This document shows positions 43,405 through 53,761 of a stretch of 64,000 nucleotides of DNA, piece after piece (within the stretch, counting starts at the first letter, position 1; each line of letters begins with the position of its first letter). The notes beneath the pieces are model-generated. The model ran no database searches and had not been told where the DNA came from. It worked only from the letters and a program-made list of their open reading frames with translations. The position numbers and the translations under genes were made by a program. The DNA lies in assembly GCF_014200595.1 (NCBI RefSeq), contig NZ_JACHCG010000001.1, positions 930,001 through 994,000 of the forward strand, in the 5' to 3' direction. This DNA is from Pedobacter cryoconitis. GTDB taxonomy: Bacteria > Bacteroidota > Bacteroidia > Sphingobacteriales > Sphingobacteriaceae.

Positions 43405-44577
43405 ATGAATAAGGAACAGGCGACAGAATTGATCAGAAAGTATACTGAAGGCAGCGCTTCAAAAGAAGAAATGCGCCTGGTCGAAAACTGGTTTGTTCAG
43501 CAATCTGAAATCCAGCAACAAGATCCCGAAGACATCGACTATCTGAATGTAAAACATCAGATGTGGCTAAATATTGATCAGCAAACTGAACGCACGTTAA
43601 CTGAACACTCTTTAGACAGCCGCCCTAAAAGAAATTCATTTATCAGCTATAGTATAGCTGCTGCTGCTGTATTGGCGATTGCTGTAACAGCAATATTGTT
43701 CTATGGAAATTATAAAAATGCTGCCAGGCCTCAGTTCGTTAAAAATGATATCAATCCTGGTCAGAATAAAGCCGTGCTTACCTTATCTGACGGACGAAAA
43801 ATAAGCTTGACAGATGCTGTTAACGGGCAGCTGGCACAACAGGAAGGTGTGACGATCAGTAAAACTGCAAAGGGCCAGTTAATCTATCAGACTGCGGCGA
43901 ATGCTTCCGGCAATAGAACCTCTGAATACAATACGATTGAAGCACCCCGGGGCGGCCAGTGGCAAGTGATTTTGCCGGATGGTTCGAAAGTATTTTTAAA
44001 TGCCTCCTCGAGTTTAAAGTACCCTGTAAGTTTTGCAGCTAAGGAAAGAAAGGTAGAATTAAAAGGAGAAGCTTATTTTGAAGTCTTCCATAATAAAAAA
44101 TCTCCATTCAGGGTAATTGCAAAAGGGCAAACGGTAGAAGTATTGGGAACCCATTTTAACATCATGTCTTACGCTGATGAAAAAACTGTGAAAACCACCT
44201 TACTATCCGGAAGTGTGAAAGTTTCTAATGAAACCAGTTCCTCAAAACCTGGTACGGAGTCCTTAATTCTGAAACCTGGTGAACAAGCCCAGGTGTCTCC
44301 ACAAAAAATGAAAGTGATTACTGATGTAGACCTCGAAGATGTACTGGCCTGGAAAAATGGTTACTTCAAATTCAATGAAAACCTGCAATCTATTATGGCT
44401 AAAGTTTCCAGGTGGTATGATGTAGAGGTAATTTATGAAACCCCGCCAGATCCTGATTTTAAATTCAGAGGTGAGATTTCCAGAGATAAAAATATCTCTG
44501 AATTACTGAATATGCTTGATTATACAGGGAATGTACACTTCAAAATTGAAGGAAGGAGGATTATCGTAAAGAAATAG
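43405..44577 (+). CDS. FecR-family anti-sigma factor
   Basis: 390 residues. A cytoplasmic N-terminal anti-sigma domain (1-85), one transmembrane helix (about 88-106, AAAAVLAIAVTAILFYG), then the periplasmic FecR domain with APRGGQWQVILPDGSKVFLNASSSLKYP, VELKGEAYFEV, and the C-terminal DUF4974 domain (FKFNENLQSIMAKVSRWYDVEV to the end). It holds the ECF sigma inactive until the STN domain of the SusC partner signals. Contiguous with sigma upstream and SusC 142 nt downstream. Confidence 0.93.
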   Translation: MNKEQATELIRKYTEGSASKEEMRLVENWFVQQSEIQQQDPEDIDYLNVKHQMWLNIDQQTERTLTEHSLDSRPKRNSFISYSIAAAAVLAIAVTAILFYGNYKNAARPQFVKNDINPGQNKAVLTLSDGRKISLTDAVNGQLAQQEGVTISKTAKGQLIYQTAANASGNRTSEYNTIEAPRGGQWQVILPDGSKVFLNASSSLKYPVSFAAKERKVELKGEAYFEVFHNKKSPFRVIAKGQTVEVLGTHFNIMSYADEKTVKTTLLSGSVKVSNETSSSKPGTESLILKPGEQAQVSPQKMKVITDVDLEDVLAWKNGYFKFNENLQSIMAKVSRWYDVEVIYETPPDPDFKFRGEISRDKNISELLNMLDYTGNVHFKIEGRRIIVKK

Positions 44578-44719
44578 CTACTATTTACTGCGTAATCCTG
44601 AAAAGAGGCCAGAAGTGCTCGAAACACTCCTGACCGAATCTGGAATACGTTAATAAAAATTTGAGATCCTATCAACCAAACCAGACAAACAAACTTAGCA
44701 AATATTGTGAGTTAATGCA

Positions 44720-47700
44720 ATGTTAAGGTTTCATCGGCCGCTAAGACTTTGTCCTAAACCAGATGAAATGTATAAAACCTATACGAACCAACCCGTACTT
44801 AAAAAGTATGCGAATAAGATTTTATTAATGATACGATTCACCACCGTTATTTTAATAGCCACAATGATGCAGGTAAGTGCAAGTAGTTTCGCTCAGCGCA
44901 TTTCCCTGAATACTAAAAATGCCCGGTTGGAGAAAGTATTAAAGGATATCCGGTCTCAAAGTGGTTACGACTTCCTTTTTAGTGAGGCGCTGATGAAGTC
45001 CAGTAAGCCGATCTCTGTATCTGTAAAAAACGCAGCTATAGAAGAGGTTCTGGAGAAGTGCTTTGACGACCAGCCGATCAGTTACAAGATTGAAAATAAA
45101 ACAGTTTTATTGAAGGCAAAAGCTCCGGCAATCCTGGACCGTGTGGCGGCAATTTTTGCTGGTGATATAGAAGTGCGTGGAAATATCATCAATAAGAAGA
45201 CCAATGAACCTTTGAGTGGTGTTACACTTAAGGTAAAGAATAAGAAAATAAGAGCTGGTTCTAACGGTAAGGGCGAATTTTTCCTGCCTAAAATGGAAGA
45301 CAATAGTGTAATCACCTTCAGTTTCGTCGGCTTTGATTCTTTACAGGTTAGTCTGAGTGAATTTGAAAAAATGGCTGCCAATACCAGCTCATTTTCCAAA
45401 AACCTGAGCGTGGTCAAAACAGCTTCAGGCTTTTACCTGACCATAATGATGGAGCCATCAGTCTCATTTCTGGATGAAGTTATTGTACAGGCCTATGGAA
45501 CTACAGACCGCCGCTTAAGTACAGGTAACATCTCGAAAATCAGCTCAAAAGAGCTGGAACAACAACCGGTGATGAACCCTTTACTGGCATTACAGGGTAG
45601 GATTCCGGGGGTAATCGTGACCCCAACCAACGGTTATGCGAGCAGCCCGGTAAAAGTGGAAATCAGAGGAAGGAAATCAATTAATTCTGCCTTTGTTTCT
45701 GATCCTTTATATGTAATAGACGGGGTGCCTCAAAATAATTTAGAGGTAGGGGGAATGTCCAGTTACGAGACCGGCTCTACAGGTATTACACAGAACCTGT
45801 TTTCTCCAACCGGAGGTCAAAGTCCAATGTTTAACATCAATAGCAAAGATATTGAAAGTATCGAAGTCTTGAAAGACGGTGATGCAACCGCTATTTATGG
45901 TTCAAGGGCTGCCAATGGCGTAATTCTGATTACGACGAAAAAGGGTAAACCTGGAGCGACTAAATTTTCTGTAGGAGTAGAGCAGGCCTATAGTGAAGTG
46001 ACCAAACATTGGGACGTGCTCAGTACTCAGGAATATCTTCAGATCAGAAGAGAAGCATTTAAAAATGACAATATCACTCCCGACGCCGTCAACGCACCTG
46101 ATCTGGTATCTTGGGATCAAAACAAACAAACTGACTGGCAAAAAATACTTTGGGGAAATATTGGTAAACAGTCTAATGTGACGATGAGTTTAACAGGGGG
46201 AGATGTACAAACCCAATTTCGTATTGGTGCTAATTATGGAAAGCAGACCGAGATCCTGACCAGTACAGGGAGTAATCAAAGGGCAGGATTAGCGTTTAAC
46301 CTGGGGCATCAAACCACAGACAGGAAGTTTAAGGTAGATTTTGGGGGCATGTATACCTATACAACGGTCAATACCACTGCTTTTCCCAGTGTGACTACTT
46401 TACCACCCAATGCGCCGGATATTTATGGAGCTGATGGCCTCTTTAATTTTGAGCAATGGAGAACGCCTCCAGAATCAAGGGTGACGTTTCCTTTTGGCGT
46501 GTTGGATAATCCATATTATTCTGATACCCACATGATCACCAGTAACCTGCGACTGAGCTATGCGGTTCTCGATAACCTGAATTTTTCTACCAATTTTGGA
46601 TACAATTATAGCAGTAATACCAATAAGGGTTTCGGCTATATCCGCTCGCAGGATCCAATTACTAAACCAACAGGATCATCCTTTTTTGGTGACAATACCA
46701 ATATGAATATACTGGTAGAACCTCAGCTGGACTATAAGTTGAAAATAAGCAAGGGAGAACTTTCATTATTGTTAGGCGGATCTTTGCAGAAAAATATAAC
46801 GAGGGCCAATTCTATAACGGGTATTGGTTATGAAACTGATGATTTTCTAGAATCTATTAATCTGGCACCTGCGATTTTTAATCCTGTTGGAAATGTTGGT
46901 TATTATAAATATGCCGCCATATTTGGCAGGATCAATTACAAATGGGAAGAGAAATATATTCTTAACATGAATTTCCGCAGAGACGGGTCCTCCCGCTTTG
47001 GCCCAGGTAACCAATTTGGTAATTTCGGCTCTGTTGGAGCAGCATGGATTTTAACTGAAGAATCGGCCATAAGAAAAACACTTCCAGGCTTTATGAGTTT
47101 CCTGAAGCTAAGGGGAAGTTATGCCTTAACTGGCAGTGATGCCATTGGAGACTACAAGTATCTGGCTCAATGGGCTAAAAATAAATCTTATGCTGATCCA
47201 TTAGCTGATTATGATGGTTCTGGTTCGCTGGTCAATGTTCTTGCCTTAAATCCAAATTATCAATGGCAAGTGAATAAAAAAATGGAAGGCGCCATACAAA
47301 TTGGTTTTTTAGAAAATCGTATTAACGTCCAGTTCGACCTGTACCGCGAACGCTGCGACAACCAGTTAATCCAATTCCCTATCCCGAATTATACTGGTTT
47401 TCCAAGTGTAATTGCCAACTGGCCTGCGGTAGTAGACAACAGAGGCTGGGATTTGACAGTAGATGCGAATTTGATCAGAAATGAGAAGTTTAATTGGTCG
47501 GTTGCGCTATTTGCTTCCAGAAACAAGAACATATTAGTTTCTTATCCGGATATCTCACATTCGCCTTTTGTGAATACAATGAAAGTGGGCGAATCTATCA
47601 ATACCAAATACCTTTTTCACTATTTAGGTGTAGATCCGCTGACTGGAGTTTATAAGATGGAAGATTACGATCAGAATGGGAATGTTGCATCAAATACGGG

Positions 47701-48217
47701 AGTAGCTGGTCAGGGTGATCAATATATTGCCTTAGATCTTTCTCCAAAACTTACTGCTGGGCTGACTAGTAGTTTTAGCTATAAAAACCTCAGCCTGAGT
47801 ACTACCTTCAGTTACAACAATTTTATAGGGGCTGATCCCAATTATAGCCCAGACATTTATGCTGGAAACTTAGGTAACCTGCCAACACAAATCCTGGGGA
47901 ATTATTGGAAGGCGCCAGGTGATCATGCCTTATATCCAAAAGCAACCACGATGTTCGATGAAGGAACAAGTCTGTTTGCAAATTCAGATGGCAGATATAG
48001 AACGGTTTCTTATGTCCGCCTGTCTAATCTTGCCCTTTCTTATACACTAAATCCAAATTGGGCAAAGAAATTAGGTGCAGAATCCTTGAGGATTTATATG
48101 AATGCCCAGAACGTATTTGTGATCAGCAATGTCAAAGGTTTTGATCCTGATGTACAGCAATTTGGGGCGCTTCCACCCGCCAAAATCTATTTGTGTGGCC
48201 TTTCGTTAACTTTTTAA
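44720..48217 (+). CDS. SusC/RagA-type TonB-dependent receptor with STN domain
   Basis: 1165 residues; an in-frame ATG at 44768 (MYKTYTNQPV) is an equally good start. After a signal sequence (LLMIRFTTVILIATMMQVSA) comes an STN domain (RLEKVLKDIRSQSGYDFLFS), a carboxypeptidase-like domain, the SusC plug with DEVIVQAYGTTDRR and IYGSRAANGVILITTKKGK, and a barrel ending at the window-typical aromatic strand KIYLCGLSLTF. It imports oligosaccharides or peptides through the outer membrane with the SusD lid. The STN domain couples it to FecR. No glycoside hydrolase is in the locus, so a sugar substrate is not indicated. Confidence 0.93.
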   Translation: MLRFHRPLRLCPKPDEMYKTYTNQPVLKKYANKILLMIRFTTVILIATMMQVSASSFAQRISLNTKNARLEKVLKDIRSQSGYDFLFSEALMKSSKPISVSVKNAAIEEVLEKCFDDQPISYKIENKTVLLKAKAPAILDRVAAIFAGDIEVRGNIINKKTNEPLSGVTLKVKNKKIRAGSNGKGEFFLPKMEDNSVITFSFVGFDSLQVSLSEFEKMAANTSSFSKNLSVVKTASGFYLTIMMEPSVSFLDEVIVQAYGTTDRRLSTGNISKISSKELEQQPVMNPLLALQGRIPGVIVTPTNGYASSPVKVEIRGRKSINSAFVSDPLYVIDGVPQNNLEVGGMSSYETGSTGITQNLFSPTGGQSPMFNINSKDIESIEVLKDGDATAIYGSRAANGVILITTKKGKPGATKFSVGVEQAYSEVTKHWDVLSTQEYLQIRREAFKNDNITPDAVNAPDLVSWDQNKQTDWQKILWGNIGKQSNVTMSLTGGDVQTQFRIGANYGKQTEILTSTGSNQRAGLAFNLGHQTTDRKFKVDFGGMYTYTTVNTTAFPSVTTLPPNAPDIYGADGLFNFEQWRTPPESRVTFPFGVLDNPYYSDTHMITSNLRLSYAVLDNLNFSTNFGYNYSSNTNKGFGYIRSQDPITKPTGSSFFGDNTNMNILVEPQLDYKLKISKGELSLLLGGSLQKNITRANSITGIGYETDDFLESINLAPAIFNPVGNVGYYKYAAIFGRINYKWEEKYILNMNFRRDGSSRFGPGNQFGNFGSVGAAWILTEESAIRKTLPGFMSFLKLRGSYALTGSDAIGDYKYLAQWAKNKSYADPLADYDGSGSLVNVLALNPNYQWQVNKKMEGAIQIGFLENRINVQFDLYRERCDNQLIQFPIPNYTGFPSVIANWPAVVDNRGWDLTVDANLIRNEKFNWSVALFASRNKNILVSYPDISHSPFVNTMKVGESINTKYLFHYLGVDPLTGVYKMEDYDQNGNVASNTGVAGQGDQYIALDLSPKLTAGLTSSFSYKNLSLSTTFSYNNFIGADPNYSPDIYAGNLGNLPTQILGNYWKAPGDHALYPKATTMFDEGTSLFANSDGRYRTVSYVRLSNLALSYTLNPNWAKKLGAESLRIYMNAQNVFVISNVKGFDPDVQQFGALPPAKIYLCGLSLTF

Positions 48218-48228
48218 TTCCTATAGAG

Positions 48229-49674
48229 ATGACAATTAAAAGAAATTTAAATAGCTATACCCTGATTTTTGCCCTAATGCTGATGTGTGTTTCTTGTAAG
48301 GATATGATCGCCATTCCCGATCCCATCAATACGATTACTACCGATAAGGTTTTCGACAATGACAATCAGGCTAATTCTGCGATGACTGGCACCTATTCTC
48401 AATTAATTAATGCTGAAGGAGGGATTAGTTTTGGAAGTGGCTCAATAACTTTATTAGGCAGTATGGGGGCTGATGAATTGAGGATATCTGCCATTGTCCC
48501 CAGTCCATATTATATCAATAAAATACCAACAGATGATGGCGATACGCGCCAATTATGGATTGGTGCTTATAGGAATATTTATAATGCCAATGCTGTTATT
48601 GAGGGAATTAGTGCTTCCACTTCTCCAAAGCTCCACACTGAGTTCAGAATAAAGCTGACCGCTGAGGCTAAGTTTTTAAGGGCCTATAGCTATTTCTACC
48701 TGGTCAATCTTTTTGGAGATGTCCCAATGGCGCTTTCAGCTGATTTTAATCAGACGTCTAAAATGAGCCGTACGCCTAAAGCTGAAGTATATGCACAGAT
48801 CATTAAAGATTTGCAGGATGCAAAAGCAAATCTGGCTGGTGATTTTTCGGGATCAAAACTCGGGGAGCGCATTCGTGCCAATAAATGGGCAGCAACAGCA
48901 ATGCTGGCAAGGGTTTATCTTTTTACAGGAGATTATGCGAATGCCGCGGCAGCCGCAACGGAAGTCATTAATCAAACCGCTTTATTTGAATTGAAATCTG
49001 ATTTAACTGAGGTTTTTTTAATGAATAATAAAGAGGCCATCTGGCAATTACAGCAGAGCAATCTGATTGCTCCTCATGGAAATGCCACCCCCGAAGGTTA
49101 TGCCTTCAAAGCTCATCCTTCGATTATACCAGGTGAATATATCGGTTACCGTCTTACGGATGAGCTGGTCGGGGAATTTGAAGACCAGGACAAGAGAAAG
49201 ACTTCATGGCTGGTGCCAGTTACCAATGCAGGTACTACCACTTATTACGTGGATAAGTACAAAATAGGTTTCGGGAACTCTGCTGTTAATGGTCCGATTA
49301 CAGAGTATTATACCATGCTAAGGTTGGCAGAACAGTACTTGATCAGAGCAGAAGCCTTAACGCTTGGTAATTCCCAACTGGATCTGGCCATTGCTGACCT
49401 GAACGTCATTCGTGCCCGTGCCGGGGTTACTGCGCTCCCTTTGGGACTTTCTAAGCCGGAGATAGTACGCGCTATTGAAAAAGAAAGAAGAACAGAGTTT
49501 TTCGCAGAATGGGGGCACCGCTGGTTAGACCTGAAAAGAACCGGAAGAGCACACGATGTACTCTCCACTATCCCTGTTAAACAACCTTGGGCAGGGGATT
49601 ATCAGTTACTATATCCAATACCTGTTATTGAGATCCAGACAAATAATAATTTGACTCAAAACCCTGGTTACTAA
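48229..49674 (+). CDS. SusD/RagB-family surface lipoprotein
   Basis: 481 residues from the ATG at 48229, 11 nt after the SusC stop. A lipoprotein signal (LIFALMLMCVSCKDM) is followed by the SusD TPR-like fold: NAVIEGISASTSPK, KFLRAYSYFYLVNLFGDVPMAL, NKWAATAMLARVYLFTGDY, and the C-terminal ERRTEFFAEWGHRWLDLKRTG motif, all family hallmarks. It forms the lid on the SusC barrel and captures substrate at the cell surface. Confidence 0.94.
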   Translation: MTIKRNLNSYTLIFALMLMCVSCKDMIAIPDPINTITTDKVFDNDNQANSAMTGTYSQLINAEGGISFGSGSITLLGSMGADELRISAIVPSPYYINKIPTDDGDTRQLWIGAYRNIYNANAVIEGISASTSPKLHTEFRIKLTAEAKFLRAYSYFYLVNLFGDVPMALSADFNQTSKMSRTPKAEVYAQIIKDLQDAKANLAGDFSGSKLGERIRANKWAATAMLARVYLFTGDYANAAAAATEVINQTALFELKSDLTEVFLMNNKEAIWQLQQSNLIAPHGNATPEGYAFKAHPSIIPGEYIGYRLTDELVGEFEDQDKRKTSWLVPVTNAGTTTYYVDKYKIGFGNSAVNGPITEYYTMLRLAEQYLIRAEALTLGNSQLDLAIADLNVIRARAGVTALPLGLSKPEIVRAIEKERRTEFFAEWGHRWLDLKRTGRAHDVLSTIPVKQPWAGDYQLLYPIPVIEIQTNNNLTQNPGY

Positions 49675-49692
49675 TCCTCTGAATTGAACAAT

Positions 49693-50451
49693 ATGAAAAT
49701 GTATAAACCTAGCTATATCTTATTAATCAGCTTGTTGTCCTTTGCTTTTGTGTCCTGCAAAAAAACAGAACAAACACCTGTGATTACACATCTTACGCTA
49801 TTCAATGCGATGCCTGGAGAGGAAAAGTTGTTGCCGAGCTTTAGAGGAACAGCACCTTTAAATAACTATTATCTTTCCAGCCTGTTTTATTACGGTATTT
49901 TTGATATAGGTGGCAGATATGCGATTACCAAAGAAGATCAGCCTTTAGCGATTTACAGCTATCCGGATACACTGCTACCCAATAAGCCATTATTGGATCT
50001 CAACCTTAAATTAACCAAAGGGAGTATCAATAGCCTGTACTTTTTAGGAAGCGTTGCACATCCTGATTATTTGCTGGATACCTATCTGCCGCCTGCTCAT
50101 CAGGCAGCAGACAGTACATTCGGCATCAGATTTATAAACCTTTCTCCCGGAAGCAAACCCGTAAACGTTTACCTGGTGTCAGCCGGAGAACGTAAAGAAG
50201 CAGAAGGTCTGGCATATAAAGGGGTTACTGGCTTTAAGAACTATAGCGCAACTTTAAAAACCAGCGACTATACTTTTGAAATCCGGGATCAGGAATCGCA
50301 GCAACTTCTGACAAGCTATACCACCATAGGCATAGGAAAACCTACTGAGAATGCATGGCGGTTCAGAAATTTCACCATTGCCTTGATCGGGTTACCTGGT
50401 GAAAGCACTGAAAAGCTGAAACAAAAATCCTTTTTGTTCAATAACTATTAA
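49693..50451 (+). CDS. Putative DUF4397-type lipoprotein
   Basis: 252 residues from the ATG at 49693, 18 nt after SusD. The signal MKMYKPSYILLISLLSFAFVSCKK ends in a lipobox Cys. The middle shows FGIRFINLSPGSKPVNVYLV, the VRFxNLSPxxxxVDVYV-like motif of DUF4397 surface proteins. It is most likely a third outer-surface component of the SusCD complex. Its role is unknown; assignment of the DUF is tentative. Confidence 0.75.
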   Translation: MKMYKPSYILLISLLSFAFVSCKKTEQTPVITHLTLFNAMPGEEKLLPSFRGTAPLNNYYLSSLFYYGIFDIGGRYAITKEDQPLAIYSYPDTLLPNKPLLDLNLKLTKGSINSLYFLGSVAHPDYLLDTYLPPAHQAADSTFGIRFINLSPGSKPVNVYLVSAGERKEAEGLAYKGVTGFKNYSATLKTSDYTFEIRDQESQQLLTSYTTIGIGKPTENAWRFRNFTIALIGLPGESTEKLKQKSFLFNNY

Positions 50452-50456
50452 CACAA

Positions 50457-50478
50457 AGCAGGCTTTTTCAGGCCTGCT
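50457..50478 (+). terminator. Hairpin between lipoprotein and ABC ATPase genes
   Basis: AGCAGGC and GCCTGCT are exactly complementary around an eight-base loop. No T run follows, so it is more likely a partial attenuator or a 3'-end protecting structure separating SusCD from the ABC half of the operon. Confidence 0.5.
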
Positions 50479-50511
50479 CTTCAATACATTTTCTTAATCC
50501 AATATTTAACT

Positions 50512-51435
50512 ATGGAACCAATCGTTCGTATTAGCGGTTTGTCGCATCGTTATAGTACCAGCTGGGCTATACGTGACATCAATATAGAGATCCCAAGAAG
50601 TGGGATTGTAGGCTTATTAGGCTCTAACGGAGCAGGTAAATCTACAACCATGAATATTCTTTGCGGTGTGCTGTCACAAACCGCAGGAGAAGTAATCATT
50701 AATGGGATTGACCTGAGCAAAGAGCCTGAACGGGCTAAACAGGAGATCGGATTTTTACCTCAGACTCCACCATTATACATGGACTTAACAGTAGATGAGT
50801 ACCTCAGACATTGTGGGATTCTGCGTTCTGTAGAAGGTAAACAGCTGAAAGCCGCGATGGAAGAAGTGAAGGAACGCTGCGGCTTAACACACATCAGCAA
50901 AAGGCTGATTAAGAACTTATCTGGGGGGTATAAACAAAGAGTGGGCATTGCACAGGCCATTATTCACCATCCAAAACTGGTGGTCTTTGATGAGCCGACT
51001 AATGGATTGGATCCCAATCAGATTATCGAGGTCCGCGGACTGATCAAGGACATTGCCACAGAACGGGCCGTGATCCTTTCTACTCATGTACTTACCGAAG
51101 TGCAATACCTGTGTAAACAGATCGTAATGATCGAAAGCGGAAGGATTGTGTTTTCGGATACGATGGAAGCCTTCGACAATTATGTGGCGCCGCACAGCAT
51201 GATGGTGCTGATGGAAAATGCGCCTGCTGCTGATGCCTTGCTGGCTATTGAAGGTATCACCAGAGTTGAATATCTGACTGAAAAACAGCTCAGGCTCTAT
51301 TTTAATGGTGATCGCAGCATCTCTGAAACGCTGGTGCTGGAGAGTGCAAAGCAAGGATGGCGGTTGCGTGAGCTCCATATGGAGAAAAGTTCATTAGATG
51401 AAACCTTTGCCCAATTGTCCAGATTCTCTAATTAA
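50512..51435 (+). CDS. ABC transporter ATP-binding protein, GldA-like
   Basis: 307 residues. Walker A GSNGAGKST (36-44), signature LSGGYKQR (about 137), Walker B LVVFDEP with DPNQ in the D-loop, and the switch His in STHVLTE are all present. A C-terminal extension of 85 residues (from FDNYVAPHS) resembles the DUF4162-like tail of GldA and drug-export ATPases. With two permease genes (51450 and 59230) but only this one ATPase, it probably forms an A2BC complex in the inner membrane. The Gld name reflects family similarity and is no evidence of motility. Confidence 0.9.
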   Translation: MEPIVRISGLSHRYSTSWAIRDINIEIPRSGIVGLLGSNGAGKSTTMNILCGVLSQTAGEVIINGIDLSKEPERAKQEIGFLPQTPPLYMDLTVDEYLRHCGILRSVEGKQLKAAMEEVKERCGLTHISKRLIKNLSGGYKQRVGIAQAIIHHPKLVVFDEPTNGLDPNQIIEVRGLIKDIATERAVILSTHVLTEVQYLCKQIVMIESGRIVFSDTMEAFDNYVAPHSMMVLMENAPAADALLAIEGITRVEYLTEKQLRLYFNGDRSISETLVLESAKQGWRLRELHMEKSSLDETFAQLSRFSN

Positions 51436-51449
51436 GTACGACCACACAG

Positions 51450-53759
51450 ATGAAAAAAATAGTACAAATAGCCAGACTGGAACTTAGCCTGCTATTTTAT
51501 TCCCCTATAGCCTGGTTGCTGATCATGATCTTGTTCTTGCAAATGAGTTTTGATCTGATTCCGGCTATAGACGAAATACAACATATACAAGAATTTATTC
51601 CCGCTTTTTCTTTTTTAACGGATAAGTTTTTTACGACCAGCATTAAGTTAGGGAATCTTCCCTATGGAATCTTTTTTGGCATTCTTTCCAGTCTCTATCT
51701 TTATACTCCGCTGGTGACGATGGGAATAATCAGCCGGGAAACTAGTAGCGGAACGATAAAATTGCTATACTCTTCACCTGTAAAACTAAGCCAGATCGTG
51801 TATGGGAAATTTCTTGCCATGCTGGTTTATAATTTGGTGATCATCGCTTTAATGGGACTTTTCCTGATTATCGGGATCTTATTTATTGATAATTTTGACT
51901 ACCCACACCCATTGGTTGCCTTGCTGGTTACTTTTTTACTGTTAAGTGCCTATGCCGCAATCGGGATCTTTATGTCCAGTCTTACCAGTTATCAGGTGGT
52001 GGCAGCGATCTGTACTTTTGCCGTACTGGCTTTGATGAATTACATAGGTAATTTCGGGCAAAGTCTTGCTTTTGTGCGGGACCTTACTTACAGCCTCTCC
52101 ATGCCAAGCAGGGCTGAACGTATGGTTGCCGGCCTGTTGAATAGTCGTGATGTAATCTATTACCTTGTTGTTTCAGGGATTTTTGTTGGTTTTACAATTG
52201 TTAAACTGCAACTCGGCCGGGTAAGCAAACCCTTCCTTTATCATGCAGCCAGGTATATGCTGGTGCTGATGGTTGGATTGTCAATTGCTTATTTAAGCTC
52301 CCGCCAGCCCGTAATTGTCTATTATGATGCGACCTATACCAAAGTCAATACGATTGTTAAAGCGACTCAGCAGATCTTAAAAGACATGGGGGAGGAGCCT
52401 CTGGAGGTCACTGCTTATGTGAATGCCTTACATGGGTCTTATAGCTTTGGTGCACCTGTAAATCGTATTCCAGCTACTGCCCGCTGGGAACCTTACCTGC
52501 GCTTTAAATCCAATATCAATCTCAAATGGGTCTATTATTATGATTACCGGGATCCTCAGTTTTATGTTATTAATCAAGGGAAAAGCTTAAAAACGTTCTT
52601 TTTAGAACGTGCGAAGGCTTTTGAGATCGATACTGCTGGATTTTTAAATCCTGAAAGGATTCGTAAAGAGGCAGACCTGCGAGGTGAAAATGACAGGCTG
52701 GTATTTCAGTTGAAATATAAAGGGAAAACTACATTTCTAAGAACTTTTGACGATGCCAGTTTCTGGCCTGATGAGCCTGAAGTTGCCGCAGCGATGAAAC
52801 GTTTGATTGTGACTCCACCTCAAATAGTTTTTGTAACAGACGGGTATCAGCGGAGCATGGATAAGATCGGAGACAGGGATTATAAAATGCTGGCTAATAA
52901 TAAATCAGGCAGGGCTTCGATGATCAATGTTGGCTTTGATATAGACAGTGTTTCTTTAGAGAATGGCCATATTCCAGCAGGTATTGCTGCATTGGTAATT
53001 GGAGATCCCAGGGTTCAGTTTAGTGCGGTTGCAAAAGCTAAACTTCAGAAATATTTGGCAGATGGTGGCAATTTACTGATCGCAGGAGAGCCAGGTAAGC
53101 AAGCTGTAATTAACCCTTTACTCGAATCTTTGGGGGTGAAAATGCGCAGTGGCACACTTGTTCAAAGCAGCACAGATTTTTCTTATGGGCTGGTCACACC
53201 AAAATTGGCTGCCGGGGCCGTAGCAATGGCGCCTGACATGGAAAAGGCTTATAAAGAGAAAGCGAAAGTTTCTATGCCTGGTGCCGCAGCTTTAAGCGAA
53301 GAGCATCAAGGATCTTTTACTATTCAGCCGTTATTGATGACGAATGAAAAAACGGCCTGGATAAAAATGGGACAATTTGTATTGGATTCCGCTGCATTAG
53401 TGTTTGATGCTAAAATTGGTGATCAAAAGGGGGCTTTTCCTGCCGCATTGATGCTGACCAGGCAGTTGAAGAACAAGGAACAGCGGATTGTAGTAGCCGG
53501 TGATGCCGATTTCTTCAGTAATAAGGAACTGTCAAGGAATAATATAGAGATCATGAACGGGTCTGTTGGTATCAGTATTTTTAGCTGGTTTGCCAATCGG
53601 GAATTCCCGGTAAGTATGTCTCGTCCAGAATCCAGAGATAATAAATTACTGCTGACCAAAGGTGGTGTAAGCACTTTAGAGATATTGTATTATGGGCTGA
53701 TTCCAAGCACAATTTTCCTGTTCGGAATGGTGCTGTTGATTCGCAGAAAACGTAAATAA
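51450..53759 (+). CDS. ABC-2 permease fused to a GldG-like periplasmic domain, copy 1
   Basis: 769 residues. The N-terminus (1-280) has six membrane segments of an ABC-2 permease (LELSLLFYSPIAWLLIMILF; TMGIISRETSSGTIKLLYSSPVKLSQ is the GldF-like motif). Residues about 285-735 form a periplasmic domain of the GldG/ABC-auxiliary type (VYYYDYRDPQ, VTDGYQRSMDKIGDRDYKML, GGNLLIAGEPGKQ), and a final helix anchors it (LIPSTIFLFGMVLLIRRK). GldF and GldG are separate proteins in gliding bacteria; here they are one chain. Close paralogue of 59230. Starts 14 nt after the ATPase gene. Confidence 0.85.
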   Translation: MKKIVQIARLELSLLFYSPIAWLLIMILFLQMSFDLIPAIDEIQHIQEFIPAFSFLTDKFFTTSIKLGNLPYGIFFGILSSLYLYTPLVTMGIISRETSSGTIKLLYSSPVKLSQIVYGKFLAMLVYNLVIIALMGLFLIIGILFIDNFDYPHPLVALLVTFLLLSAYAAIGIFMSSLTSYQVVAAICTFAVLALMNYIGNFGQSLAFVRDLTYSLSMPSRAERMVAGLLNSRDVIYYLVVSGIFVGFTIVKLQLGRVSKPFLYHAARYMLVLMVGLSIAYLSSRQPVIVYYDATYTKVNTIVKATQQILKDMGEEPLEVTAYVNALHGSYSFGAPVNRIPATARWEPYLRFKSNINLKWVYYYDYRDPQFYVINQGKSLKTFFLERAKAFEIDTAGFLNPERIRKEADLRGENDRLVFQLKYKGKTTFLRTFDDASFWPDEPEVAAAMKRLIVTPPQIVFVTDGYQRSMDKIGDRDYKMLANNKSGRASMINVGFDIDSVSLENGHIPAGIAALVIGDPRVQFSAVAKAKLQKYLADGGNLLIAGEPGKQAVINPLLESLGVKMRSGTLVQSSTDFSYGLVTPKLAAGAVAMAPDMEKAYKEKAKVSMPGAAALSEEHQGSFTIQPLLMTNEKTAWIKMGQFVLDSAALVFDAKIGDQKGAFPAALMLTRQLKNKEQRIVVAGDADFFSNKELSRNNIEIMNGSVGISIFSWFANREFPVSMSRPESRDNKLLLTKGGVSTLEILYYGLIPSTIFLFGMVLLIRRKRK

Positions 53760-53761
53760 TT